Shown here piece by piece: positions 1 through 6,592 of a DNA stretch of 10,283 nucleotides. The notes under the pieces are model-generated. The model did not search any database. It was not told the origin of the DNA and saw nothing but the letters and a program-made list of their open reading frames with translations. Made by a program: the position numbers and the translations under genes. The stretch spans positions 1 through 10,283 of the forward strand of contig UQUH01000057.1 of the NCBI GenBank assembly GCA_900544245.1, read 5' to 3'. The stretch is from an uncultured Coriobacteriaceae bacterium (GTDB lineage: Bacteria > Actinomycetota > Coriobacteriia > Coriobacteriales > QAMH01). How positions within the stretch are numbered: position 1 is the stretch's first letter; the number at the start of each line of letters is the position of its first letter.

Positions 1-1114
1 CGGCAATCTCAATGGACACGACTGCGTCAAAATGGATACCCGCTGCTTCCAGCGCCTCGGCCTGCGAGGCGGGCTTGATATCGATCTTGCAGCCGGTCAG
101 GCGCGCGGCGAGGCGGGCGTTCTGTCCCTCCTTGCCGATGGCAAGCGAGAGCCGGTCATCGGGTACGACGACCGTCGCATAATGCGAATCCTCGTCGATG
201 AGCACGTTGGATACCTTGGCCGGCGAAAGCGCATTGGCCACGAAGGTCACCGGGTCCTCGCTCCACTGGATGACATCGATGCGCTCGCCGCGCAGCTCGC
301 CCACGACCATACGGATGCGCGAGCCCTTGGGACCGACGCAGGCGCCGACCGGATCGAGGTTGGACTCGCGGGAGTGCACGGCGATCTTGGAGCGGGCGCC
401 GGCCTCGCGCGCGACGGACTTGACCTCGACGACACCGTCGTAGATCTCGGGGACCTCGAGCTCGAGCAGGCGACGGATGAGGTCGGGATGCGTGCGGCTC
501 ACGATGATGCTCGGACGGTTGCCGCCGTCGCGCGTGCGCGTGGCACCCTGGGCCTGCTGGCTGGGATCGCGCACGTCGATGATGAGCGCCTTGATACGCT
601 GGTTATGCTGGTAGTACTCGTTGCTGGGGCGCTCGTTGCGCTCGTTTTCGTTGCGGCGCCTGTCAAAGTGCGGCAGCTCGGCCTCGACGCCATCGCGAAT
701 CTTGATGATGGTGAAGTCGGGCGTGGTCTGGAGCACGGTGCCGGTGATGAGCTCGCCCTTGCGATCGGCGAATTCCTTGTAGATGCTCGCACGGGCCGCG
801 TCACGGACGATCTCGTTGATGACGCGCTTGGCGTTCTGGGCGGCGATGCGCGACACGTTGTCCGGCGTGACGTCGCGCGGCTCGTAGTCCTCGTACTCGC
901 CGGTCTCGGGATCCTCCTCGCCGATACCGACCATCTCGTAGACGAAGATGCGGCCACTTTCACGGTCGATGGTGACCTGTGCATCCCAATCGAGGTCGAG
1001 GATGCCCTTATAGCTGCGTGCGAGATCCTGCTCGAGGCGCTCGAGAACGGCAAGCTGGTCGATGCCGCGCTCGGTGGCAAGATCGGTGAGTGCGCTGATG
1101 AGTTCTGATGACAT
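1..1114 (-). CDS. nusA: Transcription termination/antitermination factor NusA, 5' part (3' end beyond the left edge)
   Basis: NusA binds RNA polymerase and nascent RNA and modulates pausing, intrinsic termination and antitermination. The first 371 codons are present. In order they give an N-terminal polymerase-binding domain (about residues 1-130), an S1 domain (about 135-215) and two KH domains with the RNA-binding loops GPKG (KH1) and IGKEGQ (KH2). The frame is open to the left edge, so any C-terminal extension lies outside. The start is ATG at 1112-1114, with a strong ribosome-binding site (GGGAGG, 1119-1124) 4 nt upstream; the protein begins MSSELISALTDLA. It follows rimP after 13 bp, the usual rimP-nusA order, so the two are probably cotranscribed. 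The S1 domain carries Arg/Asn/Glu-rich and Gln/Arg/Gly-rich insertions compared with typical bacterial NusA. This may be lineage-typical, but I cannot verify that. Identification is secure. Confidence 0.96.
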   Translation of the reverse strand, partial: MSSELISALTDLATERGIDQLAVLERLEQDLARSYKGILDLDWDAQVTIDRESGRIFVYEMVGIGEEDPETGEYEDYEPRDVTPDNVSRIAAQNAKRVINEIVRDAARASIYKEFADRKGELITGTVLQTTPDFTIIKIRDGVEAELPHFDRRRNENERNERPSNEYYQHNQRIKALIIDVRDPSQQAQGATRTRDGGNRPSIIVSRTHPDLIRRLLELEVPEIYDGVVEVKSVAREAGARSKIAVHSRESNLDPVGACVGPKGSRIRMVVGELRGERIDVIQWSEDPVTFVANALSPAKVSNVLIDEDSHYATVVVPDDRLSLAIGKEGQNARLAARLTGCKIDIKPASQAEALEAAGIHFDAVVSIEIA

Positions 1115-1127
1115 GGTTCCTCCCTAT

Positions 1128-1637
1128 TTAGTTGTCCTGGCCAAGCGGAGCGTCTTCGTCATCGAAATTACGCCCGCCAAAGTCAATCTGGCCGATGATG
1201 TGCGCCCTCTTGATGCGATCGAAGGCGATGCGCTCCATCGTGCCATCTTCCATTTCGAGCACGAGCTCGTCACCATCGAGCCCATGCGAAATACCCGTGT
1301 ACTTGCTGCGCGGCGCCCCTGGCTTGAGGTAGATGACCGTCATCTCGCCCGCGAAGCGGTCGAAGTCGGTGCGTTTGCGCAGCGGTCGGTCGATGCCGGG
1401 AGACGAGACCTCGAGATCGTACGATTCGATGAAGGGATCGACTTCCTCGATCGTCGCATCCACCCACTCCTGGGCGTCGACGAGCTCGTCGAGCGTGATG
1501 CCACCGGCCGGTGTGTCAAGGAACACGCGCAGGATGGGGCGCTTGCGCGTGCCGGCCACCTCGACCGTCACGAGATCGAGTCCATGCTCGCTCGCGAGCG
1601 GCTCGAGCGCCTCTATCAGCCTGTCTTCCCTGTTCAC
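1128..1637 (-). CDS. rimP: Ribosome maturation factor RimP
   Basis: RimP is a cytoplasmic factor needed for maturation of the 30S ribosomal subunit. The 169-aa product has the normal family length. Its N-terminal alpha/beta domain (about 1-85) contains the family signature SSPGIDRPL and is followed by a short beta-barrel domain ending in an acidic tail. The start is GTG at 1635-1637, chosen because a good ribosome-binding site (AAGGAG, 1645-1650) lies 7 nt upstream. The stop is TAA at 1128-1130, 13 bp before the nusA start. This is the first gene of the rimP-nusA operon and has its own promoter and a structured leader. Nothing in the protein is unusual. Confidence 0.95.
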   Translation of the reverse strand: MNREDRLIEALEPLASEHGLDLVTVEVAGTRKRPILRVFLDTPAGGITLDELVDAQEWVDATIEEVDPFIESYDLEVSSPGIDRPLRKRTDFDRFAGEMTVIYLKPGAPRSKYTGISHGLDGDELVLEMEDGTMERIAFDRIKRAHIIGQIDFGGRNFDDEDAPLGQDN

Positions 1638-1650
1638 CTACTGTCTCCTT

Positions 1651-1683
1651 ACAAACAAAGAAAGCGGGGCAAATCCCACTTTC
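1651..1683 (-). terminator. Intrinsic-terminator-like hairpin in the rimP-nusA leader (candidate attenuator)
   Basis: Read on the minus strand, GAAAGTGGG (1683-1675) and CCCGCTTTC (1668-1660) form a 9-bp stem with one G-U pair and a 6-nt loop. The U-rich run TTTGTTTGT (1659-1651) follows immediately, and the rimP ribosome-binding site (1645-1650) comes directly after. A terminator shape between a promoter and the first gene it drives suggests attenuation rather than simple termination. The structure is seen directly; the function is inferred. Confidence 0.6.
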
Positions 1684-1703
1684 TCCTCGACTTCTCTGAC
1701 TTA

Positions 1704-1769
1704 ACGGCGGCGTAGAAAGCCGTACCGTGGCTGCGAGCAGCCTCGAAGCGCATTAAATGCCCGCTTCGA
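1704..1769 (-). promoter_or_regulatory. Structured 5' leader of rimP-nusA: three hairpins
   Basis: Three inverted repeats lie in the transcribed leader upstream of the attenuator-like hairpin. The first (1743-1769) has 7-bp outer arms (TCGAAGC/GCTTCGA) around an inner 5-bp arm pair, with a 2-nt bulge. The second (1729-1742) is GGCTGC/GCAGCC around 2 nt. The third (1704-1728) pairs ACGG..CGGC with GCCG..CCGT. The loop side of the third holds GCTTTCT (minus strand, 1720-1714), identical to the 3' arm of the downstream terminator-like stem. It could therefore pair with that stem's 5' arm (AGAAAGT, 1684-1678) as an antiterminator. Pairings were found by eye; no folding energy was computed. Confidence 0.5.
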
Positions 1770-1780
1770 CAAGCCATCCT

Positions 1781-1808
1781 ATTGTACTCGGATTCATGCG
1801 CAAGTCAA
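1781..1808 (-). promoter_or_regulatory. Sigma-70-type promoter for rimP-nusA
   Basis: On the minus strand, TTGACT (-35, 1808-1803) and TACAAT (-10, 1786-1781) are separated by 16 bp, each matching the consensus at 5 of 6 positions. Transcription would begin near 1774-1777, giving a leader of about 135-140 nt before the rimP GTG. This is the best promoter match in the window. Confidence 0.72.
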
Positions 1809-1843
1809 TGAGACAAAACCCGCCGGGGCGCTTTTGCCTCATT
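1807..1843. repeat. Inverted repeat overlapping the rimP -35 box
   Basis: AATGAGACAAAA (1807-1818) and TTTTGCCTCATT (1832-1843) are reverse complements at 11 of 12 positions. They surround a GC-rich centre (1819-1831) that can itself pair CCC with GGG. The left arm overlaps the -35 hexamer at 1803-1808. It may be an operator, a secondary terminator for the upstream cassette, or part of a repeat element shared with the adjoining palindrome; sequence alone does not decide. Confidence 0.5.
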
Positions 1844-1872
1844 GTGTCACGGGGTCAGACCCCTTGGCACAC
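1844..1872. repeat. Palindromic element with core GGGGTCAGACCCC
   Basis: The 13-bp core at 1851-1863 is a 6+1+6 palindrome inside imperfect outer arms (GTGT at 1844-1847, ACAC at 1869-1872). A near-identical core, GGGGTCAGGCCCC, occurs at 6682-6694 in the same orientation. The form resembles REP-type extragenic palindromes. It lies between the cassette terminator and the rimP promoter. Two copies are seen; a genome-wide family is inferred. Confidence 0.5.
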
Positions 1873-1907
1873 TTGCGACGCGCCCCATCGCGAAAGGACC
1901 CCGCAGG

Positions 1908-1942
1908 CAGAAAGGCGGGCGGAGCCCCAAACTCCACCCGCC
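1908..1942 (-). terminator. Intrinsic terminator after the small-subunit gene
   Basis: On the minus strand GGCGGGTGGAG (1942-1932) pairs with CTCCGCCCGCC (1924-1914) in an 11-bp stem with one G-U pair and a 7-nt loop, followed by TTTCTG (1913-1908). It starts 33 bp past the small-subunit stop and should end the enzyme transcript before the rimP promoter. Confidence 0.8.
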
Positions 1943-1975
1943 TCATGAGGAAAAGGCATGCGAATCAGTGCGTTC

Positions 1976-2779
1976 TTACTTGAGCTCGCCCAGCTCGTAG
2001 ACCTTCATCACGCCTAGATTGACATCCTCGTCGGTGCAATCCGCGTCGAACTGCCTCGTCACGAAGCGGTCGTCTTCGACCGTCAGGCTGTACTTGCCCG
2101 GTTCGATCTTCTTGAACCAGAAGTCGCCGAAATCGTCGGTCAGCACCTCGCACTTGTTACCGGACGCATCCACGAGCGTCACCTTGGCGCCAATGACCAC
2201 CTCGTCACGCATGGGGTCAATCACCTGCCCGGCGATCCAGCGCTTGGGGAGGTTCAGATAGTAGACGTGGCTTCCCGGCGCGAGCCTTTCGGCTTTGGCA
2301 AGCTCTTCGGTAACCTCGTCGACGTCAACGAAACGGAGCGCCCCCATAGCGCACGCGTCGACGCACCGGGGAACCGCCCAGCCGTCATCGAGCAGATGCG
2401 CGCATCCGGTGCATCCCTGCGGAATCTGCAGCTCCTCATTCCAGAACACGCCATCGAACCTGTCGGCGATATCCTTGTGACCCCTTGCCTTCTCCGGGTC
2501 GATGTACATCACGCCATCCTCGCGCACCGTCACGACATCCGGCGCAAAGTCCGCGAGTGCATCGTCTTGGGCCCCAATCAGGGGAAGGTACGTCATGTTC
2601 ACCTTGGGAACCGTCCCGTGTACGGTCTGCTCGACCTTGCACCAGAACTGGCCCGTGTCGGGCTGCTCGGCCGCGTAGGGTAGCCAGGATTGTCCGCAAT
2701 GCTCGTCCTTGCAGGCGATCTGGCAGTTATGGCAACCGTTGCAACGGTCGACGTCTATCAGAAATGCTTTCTTCGCCAT
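1976..2779 (-). CDS. Iron-sulfur small subunit of a transhydroxylase-like molybdopterin oxidoreductase
   Basis: Electron-transfer or structural partner of the large subunit encoded 4 bp upstream. The 267-aa length matches the small subunit of pyrogallol-phloroglucinol transhydroxylase (about 275 aa). Residues 1-150 form the ferredoxin-like part: C13xxC16xxC19xxxC23, then C123xxC126 with C139 and C143. These eight cysteines fit two [4Fe-4S] clusters. The middle motif usual in this family (CxxCxxxxC near residue 70, and a CPxG near 108) is absent: residues 68-80 and 106-110 contain no cysteine, although the flanking REDG, IDPEKA and FWNEEL motifs are kept. Residues about 171-262 look like a transthyretin/Cna-B-type beta domain, as in the transhydroxylase small subunit. 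There is no Tat signal or membrane segment. The ATG at 2777-2779 has AAGGAGG (2789-2795) 9 nt upstream, inside the end of the large-subunit gene, so translation is probably coupled. Family assignment is firm; substrate is unknown. Confidence 0.88.
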   Translation of the reverse strand: MAKKAFLIDVDRCNGCHNCQIACKDEHCGQSWLPYAAEQPDTGQFWCKVEQTVHGTVPKVNMTYLPLIGAQDDALADFAPDVVTVREDGVMYIDPEKARGHKDIADRFDGVFWNEELQIPQGCTGCAHLLDDGWAVPRCVDACAMGALRFVDVDEVTEELAKAERLAPGSHVYYLNLPKRWIAGQVIDPMRDEVVIGAKVTLVDASGNKCEVLTDDFGDFWFKKIEPGKYSLTVEDDRFVTRQFDADCTDEDVNLGVMKVYELGELK

Positions 2780-2783
2780 GGCC

Positions 2784-5486
2784 TTATGCCTCCTTCACGA
2801 TGCGATCGGTTGCCAACATGCCCTCGGCAGGGTCGTAGTCGCGGTCGAATTCTTCGGGGTACTTCTTCGCGAGCTCCAACACGTCCACCTTCTCGATGTT
2901 CGCGAGGAAGCCGTTCGTCACCTCGCCGGGCGCGTTCTTGGAAGTGGTCGCACCGGGACAGATGAGGTTGTTCGCGCCGCCACGGTCGAGACCACCCGTA
3001 CCCGTGACGATGCTGTCGACACGCGCGCCGTGATCCTGGCTGATGACGCTCGGGCGGATGCGCTCGGTCACGTACGCACCACCGAGGACGCTGCCGCGCT
3101 CGTTGAAGATGCGCACGATGTCGCCGTTTTCGATACCGAGCCTGCGGGCGTCAACGGGGTTGATCCAGACGGGTTCGTACTTGTAGCCGTCGGGCCCCTC
3201 GACCTTGCAGGTCTCTATCTCGCGAAGCCAGGTGATGTCGTCGTGCTCGGCATGGACACGCCAACGCGGATGGTTCGACACGACCAGGAACGGATAGTCC
3301 TTGCCTCGGTCGTTCGTTAGACGCTCATGATGCTCCGGGCTCTCCTCGATCCACTGGGGCACGGGTGGACGCTCGCCGTCGTCGCCCCAGCAATCCGCGA
3401 TTCCGGTCGCATAGAACTCGATCTTGCCCGTAGGCGTTGCCAGCGGGAAGCTCTCGGGATCCTCGTAGAAGTTACGCATGCCGATGGGCTCGGCCTTCCA
3501 TTGGTCCTCGTCCATGAAGCGGATGGGCAGGTAGCCTTTTTCGAGGAATTCGCCGTAGGGCATGTGCTCCTGGCAACCGCCCAGCGTATAGCTACGCAGC
3601 TGAAGCGATTCGTAACCGGGCTCGCCGAACACGTGCTCGGTGGATGCCTCCTGCATGGCGACGAAGTCCTCGTCATCGGTACCAGCCGACTCCGTGTTCT
3701 GCGCGGCGGTCATGGGCGGATAGACCCAGTGCTCCCACAGTTCATCGGCAACACCCAGCTTCTCCGCGATGGCGAGCACCGCCTCCGAATCGGACTTCGC
3801 CTCGCCGACGACGTCACATGCCTGCTCCTCGAGCACGACCATGTCGTTCTCGCCGCATTGCGTGGACGTGGCGATGTCATGCTGCTCGAACTTGGTCGAG
3901 ATGGGCAGGATGATGTCGCCGAACAAGGTGTCGTTCTCCATCCAGGGATGCTGCACCAGATAGAACTCGATGGAAGGGTGGCGTAATGCCTCTTGCATGC
4001 GGTTACCGCCGTTCCAGCAAGTCGACCAGCAGGGAGTGTCCGTCCAGATCATGTGGATGCGCTCGTTGCCCGGAAGCGGATACTCGTAGGGCGTGAACTG
4101 ATCCTCGCGCGAAAGGCCCGCCACGACGCGACCGTACCAGGTGAGTTTCTCGCCTTCCGGCATCGTGATGGCATCGGGCACAAGCGTCTGCGGAATGAAG
4201 CTGATGAGGTCGGTGCCCGCGACATGACCAGTATATCCGGCCCACATGAAAGTCCCCCACTCGCCGTGCGGGATGGGATTGAGGCTCTGCATGCCGTAGA
4301 GGCCCCATTCCATCATCTTGAACATGTTCTGGCCGGGCTTGCCCACGCCCTGCATGGCGAGCAAGGCGACCTCGAGACGGGCGGGTTCGTGGGCGAACAC
4401 CGAGCGAATGTAACCGCCGCCATTGCAATGGACGGTAGACACCTTATGCGTGGCCCAGTAGTGGGCAAGCGCCTTGATATCCGCCGCGGGGACGCCGCAT
4501 TTCTCCTCGGCCCACTCGGGCGTCTTGGGCTGCCCATCGGCACCGCCAAGCACGTAATCCTTGAACCAGTCGAAGCCATCCGTATGAGTGGCGATGTAAT
4601 CCTTGTCGTAGGTGCCCTCCCTGAGCCAGGTCCACGCGATGGCAAGCCAAAGCGCGGCATCGGTGTTGGGAAGAACCGGAATCCACTTGTCGGCGTGAAT
4701 GGCGGCACCATAGTTGAGGTCGGGGCAGATGTAGATCTGCTTGATGCCGATCTCGGTCCAGAAGTAGCTGATCTTCGACGCCATCTGGCCACCCCAACCC
4801 CACGGAGTCGTCTCCGGGTCGCAGCCCACGCAGATGACGGCATCGGAGTTCTCGCAGATGTCCCAGAGCAGGTTCGACTGGTATGCCTGCTGGCCAACCG
4901 GATCCATGCCCCACATGTGCTTTGCGCCCCAATACCAGCCTTCCCAGCTATCGGGCTGGCGAGCCTGCAGCGTAAAGCCTCCGAGAAGGTTCATGAGGTG
5001 CGTGTTGCAGCCATGGCTCGCGTGCATGACCTTCGTCTCCCCATGACCGTCGCCCTGGCAGAACACCGACGCGTTGCCATAGGTGTCGATGACGCGGCGA
5101 ATCTCGTCCGCGCAAATCTGGGCGGCCTCGTCCCAGCTGATGCGCTCGTAACCGGAAACGCCACGGTTCTGCGGATTGCGCTCCCCGTTCGGATCCCAGT
5201 CGACGCGCTTCAGCGGGTACGGCACGCGGTTGTGCGAGTAGATGCGCTTCTTGTAGCCTATGGCCATCGGCGGCAACGTCGTGACGAGGCCACTTGTCAG
5301 CGTGTGGCCGCGCACCTCGATCTTCCAGGGATTGATTTCGTCTTCGGTGTACTTGTCATCGAGATGAAGCGGGCGGATACGCGCGATACGTCCGTCCTTC
5401 ATGTCGACGGCAGCCGTGTTCGACCCCGAGCCGAATCCACACCATCCGGTGGTCTTGTACACGGTCTTGTCAGCTGTCCTTCCCAT
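2784..5486 (-). CDS. Transhydroxylase-like molybdopterin (bis-MGD) oxidoreductase, large catalytic subunit
   Basis: Predicted catalytic subunit of the DMSO-reductase superfamily, nearest in layout to pyrogallol-phloroglucinol transhydroxylase and related to gut aromatic dehydroxylases. The 900-aa length fits (about 875 in Pelobacter). The N-terminus has only one cysteine (C16 in GWCGFGSGS) where many relatives bind a [4Fe-4S] cluster, so that cluster should be missing, as in transhydroxylase. D179-S180 within QPDSWEGW fits the Asp174/Ser175 pair of the Pelobacter enzyme (Ser ligates Mo), and H148 in DGHGE fits its His144; these correspondences are from memory. MGD-binding features include VGCDPETTPWGWG (220-232) and the C-terminal dinucleotide-binding region (about 765-900). 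ATG at 5484-5486 was chosen because GAGGAG (5491-5496) lies 4 nt upstream; an in-frame start at 5579 would add 31 residues and lacks support. No Tat signal is seen, so the enzyme is probably cytoplasmic. Candidate substrates are polyphenols such as pyrogallol or catechols; the exact reaction is open. Confidence 0.88.
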   Translation of the reverse strand: MGRTADKTVYKTTGWCGFGSGSNTAAVDMKDGRIARIRPLHLDDKYTEDEINPWKIEVRGHTLTSGLVTTLPPMAIGYKKRIYSHNRVPYPLKRVDWDPNGERNPQNRGVSGYERISWDEAAQICADEIRRVIDTYGNASVFCQGDGHGETKVMHASHGCNTHLMNLLGGFTLQARQPDSWEGWYWGAKHMWGMDPVGQQAYQSNLLWDICENSDAVICVGCDPETTPWGWGGQMASKISYFWTEIGIKQIYICPDLNYGAAIHADKWIPVLPNTDAALWLAIAWTWLREGTYDKDYIATHTDGFDWFKDYVLGGADGQPKTPEWAEEKCGVPAADIKALAHYWATHKVSTVHCNGGGYIRSVFAHEPARLEVALLAMQGVGKPGQNMFKMMEWGLYGMQSLNPIPHGEWGTFMWAGYTGHVAGTDLISFIPQTLVPDAITMPEGEKLTWYGRVVAGLSREDQFTPYEYPLPGNERIHMIWTDTPCWSTCWNGGNRMQEALRHPSIEFYLVQHPWMENDTLFGDIILPISTKFEQHDIATSTQCGENDMVVLEEQACDVVGEAKSDSEAVLAIAEKLGVADELWEHWVYPPMTAAQNTESAGTDDEDFVAMQEASTEHVFGEPGYESLQLRSYTLGGCQEHMPYGEFLEKGYLPIRFMDEDQWKAEPIGMRNFYEDPESFPLATPTGKIEFYATGIADCWGDDGERPPVPQWIEESPEHHERLTNDRGKDYPFLVVSNHPRWRVHAEHDDITWLREIETCKVEGPDGYKYEPVWINPVDARRLGIENGDIVRIFNERGSVLGGAYVTERIRPSVISQDHGARVDSIVTGTGGLDRGGANNLICPGATTSKNAPGEVTNGFLANIEKVDVLELAKKYPEEFDRDYDPAEGMLATDRIVKEA

Positions 5487-5493
5487 CTCACTC

Positions 5494-5555
5494 CTCTCGT
5501 AGAGCCAACGGCGGATTTCGTAGCTCGCCGCTTTCGATGATTCAACTCTACGGAG
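5494..5555 (-). promoter_or_regulatory. Inverted repeat in the large-subunit leader, overlapping the ribosome-binding site
   Basis: CTCCGTAGAG (minus strand, 5555-5546) can pair with CTCTACGAGAG (5504-5494), a 7-bp perfect core (CGTAGAG/CTCTACG) extended by GAG/CTC past one bulged base. The 3' arm runs into the GAGGAG ribosome-binding site at 5491-5496. In RNA it could partly mask translation initiation. As DNA it could be paired half-sites for a regulator. A weak promoter-like TTGAAT-N17-TACGAA (5545-5517) sits between the arms; if that were the real promoter, the hairpin would not form in RNA. Confidence 0.35.
5534..5553 (-). promoter_or_regulatory. Copy 1 (split) of a motif shared with the lysR leader
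   Basis: TCGATGATTC (5534-5543) and TACGG (5549-5553), split by AACTC, match the unbroken 15-mer at 6593-6607 in front of lysR. It lies in the enzyme leader, 47 bp upstream of the large-subunit start. It may be a common regulator site or a duplicated leader fragment. Confidence 0.35.
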
Positions 5556-5580
5556 GATGGGGGCCATTGCCCATGACACA

Positions 5581-5602
5581 GTGCTTATACCCTGATAAGC
5601 AC
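5581..5602. promoter_or_regulatory. Palindromic operator candidate for the LysR regulator
   Basis: GTGCTTAT (5581-5588) and ATAAGCAC (5595-5602) are a perfect 8-bp inverted repeat with a 6-bp spacer. The CTTAT-N6-ATAAG core is of the kind bound by LysR-type regulators and contains a T-N11-A (5586/5598). It lies about 95-115 bp upstream of the large-subunit start, just after the lysR stop, a suitable place for an activator. No T-run follows on either strand, so it is unlikely to be a terminator. Its role is inferred. Confidence 0.55.
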
Positions 5603-5635
5603 TACCTATGAAGCTCTATGACCGGGCGTTATCGA

Positions 5636-6580
5636 TTAGATGTCCAGCTTCAGTGACAGATTTGACGCACCGTCTTGGGCAAGCAGATAGGGCAGGAAGG
5701 CATGGTTGCTCACGAGTTCGGAACCCCGCGAGACGATGTGCTCCACGACGGGGAGCGCCTTTTCGTTGTCCCCACGATACGCCACGCAAAGCTCGCGCTT
5801 GGACATCTCCCCTTCCACGGGCAATGCCGGACGGTTGGTGCCGCTGCCGGAGAACAGAACCATCATGGAGGTGGTGAAATGGGCCCGTTCCGTCCTGTCC
5901 ATGAGCTCCAGGTACGCCTTCGTGGGCATGCGCTCGACAAGCGCTTCGGATACACCGGCATGGGACACGACTTCCTCGTACCAAGGCGAGAGCCCGGCGA
6001 GGCCCTCCGGAAGCAAGAGCGACGTTTGCCCAAGCTCCTCGTCCGCTATGCTTTCTCTGCCGACCAAGGGAGATGCAGGCGAAAGCGAGAGCAGCAACCT
6101 TTCCTCCTGAATGGTGCGAAACGCCAGATGCGCCGGGCAGAATTGTCTCGGGAGAAAGGCGATATCGGTGATTCCATCGATGACCCTCTTGGCAAGGACC
6201 GTCGAGGTTACGATCGACGCATCGAACCTGAGGTCCGGAAACGTGTTGGCGACCTGGGGCAACACGAACAGACTGAGTGGAAGGTAGAAGCTGTCGATGT
6301 GTATCGTCTGCGCATCCTGTTGCTTCAGCGCGTCGATCTCGGCGGACACCTCCTTCAAGTCGAAGAGGATGCGGTGGGCATGGGCGAGCAATATCTCTCC
6401 ATATGGGGTGATGGCGAGCTGGTTATGAGCCCTGTCGAACAGCGTGCAGCCAAGTTCAGCCTCAAGCTTCTTGAGGTTTTGGCTCAATGCCGGCTGCGAA
6501 ATGAACAGCTTGTCGGCCGCTTCCCGCATGGTACGGCTCTCAGCAATCGCCTTGAATTGCTCCAGCTGGTGAATTTCCAT
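5636..6580 (-). CDS. LysR-type transcriptional regulator next to the transhydroxylase-like genes
   Basis: A 314-aa LysR-family regulator of normal length. The N-terminal winged helix-turn-helix covers about residues 1-60, with the typical recognition segment FISQPALSQNLKKLE. A linker helix follows, then a two-lobed effector-binding domain (about 90-300) beginning IHIDSFYLPLSLFVLP. The start is ATG at 6578-6580 with GAGGGG (6589-6594) 8 nt upstream. It sits upstream of the enzyme genes in the same direction, with 149 bp between. This differs from the common divergent LysR arrangement and would allow read-through as well as a separate inducible promoter. A palindromic operator candidate lies in that gap. 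It probably senses the aromatic substrate or a product and activates the cassette. The family is certain; ligand and targets are inferred from position. Confidence 0.92.
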   Translation of the reverse strand: MEIHQLEQFKAIAESRTMREAADKLFISQPALSQNLKKLEAELGCTLFDRAHNQLAITPYGEILLAHAHRILFDLKEVSAEIDALKQQDAQTIHIDSFYLPLSLFVLPQVANTFPDLRFDASIVTSTVLAKRVIDGITDIAFLPRQFCPAHLAFRTIQEERLLLSLSPASPLVGRESIADEELGQTSLLLPEGLAGLSPWYEEVVSHAGVSEALVERMPTKAYLELMDRTERAHFTTSMMVLFSGSGTNRPALPVEGEMSKRELCVAYRGDNEKALPVVEHIVSRGSELVSNHAFLPYLLAQDGASNLSLKLDI

Positions 6581-6592
6581 CTTGCGCGCCCC

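Noticed and set aside
32..1108. 358-codon plus-strand open frame opposite nusA
   Set aside because: The minus strand is unmistakably NusA; the plus frame is Asp/Ala/Leu/Val-rich antisense with no domain.
3993..5540. 515-codon plus-strand open frame opposite the large-subunit gene
   Set aside because: Shadow of a GC-rich gene: no recognisable domain, while the minus strand encodes a clear enzyme family protein.
5487..5579. N-terminal extension of the large subunit (31 residues) as a Tat signal
   Set aside because: It contains RR pairs but no hydrophobic core or cleavage site, and the internal ATG at 5486 has the better ribosome-binding site.
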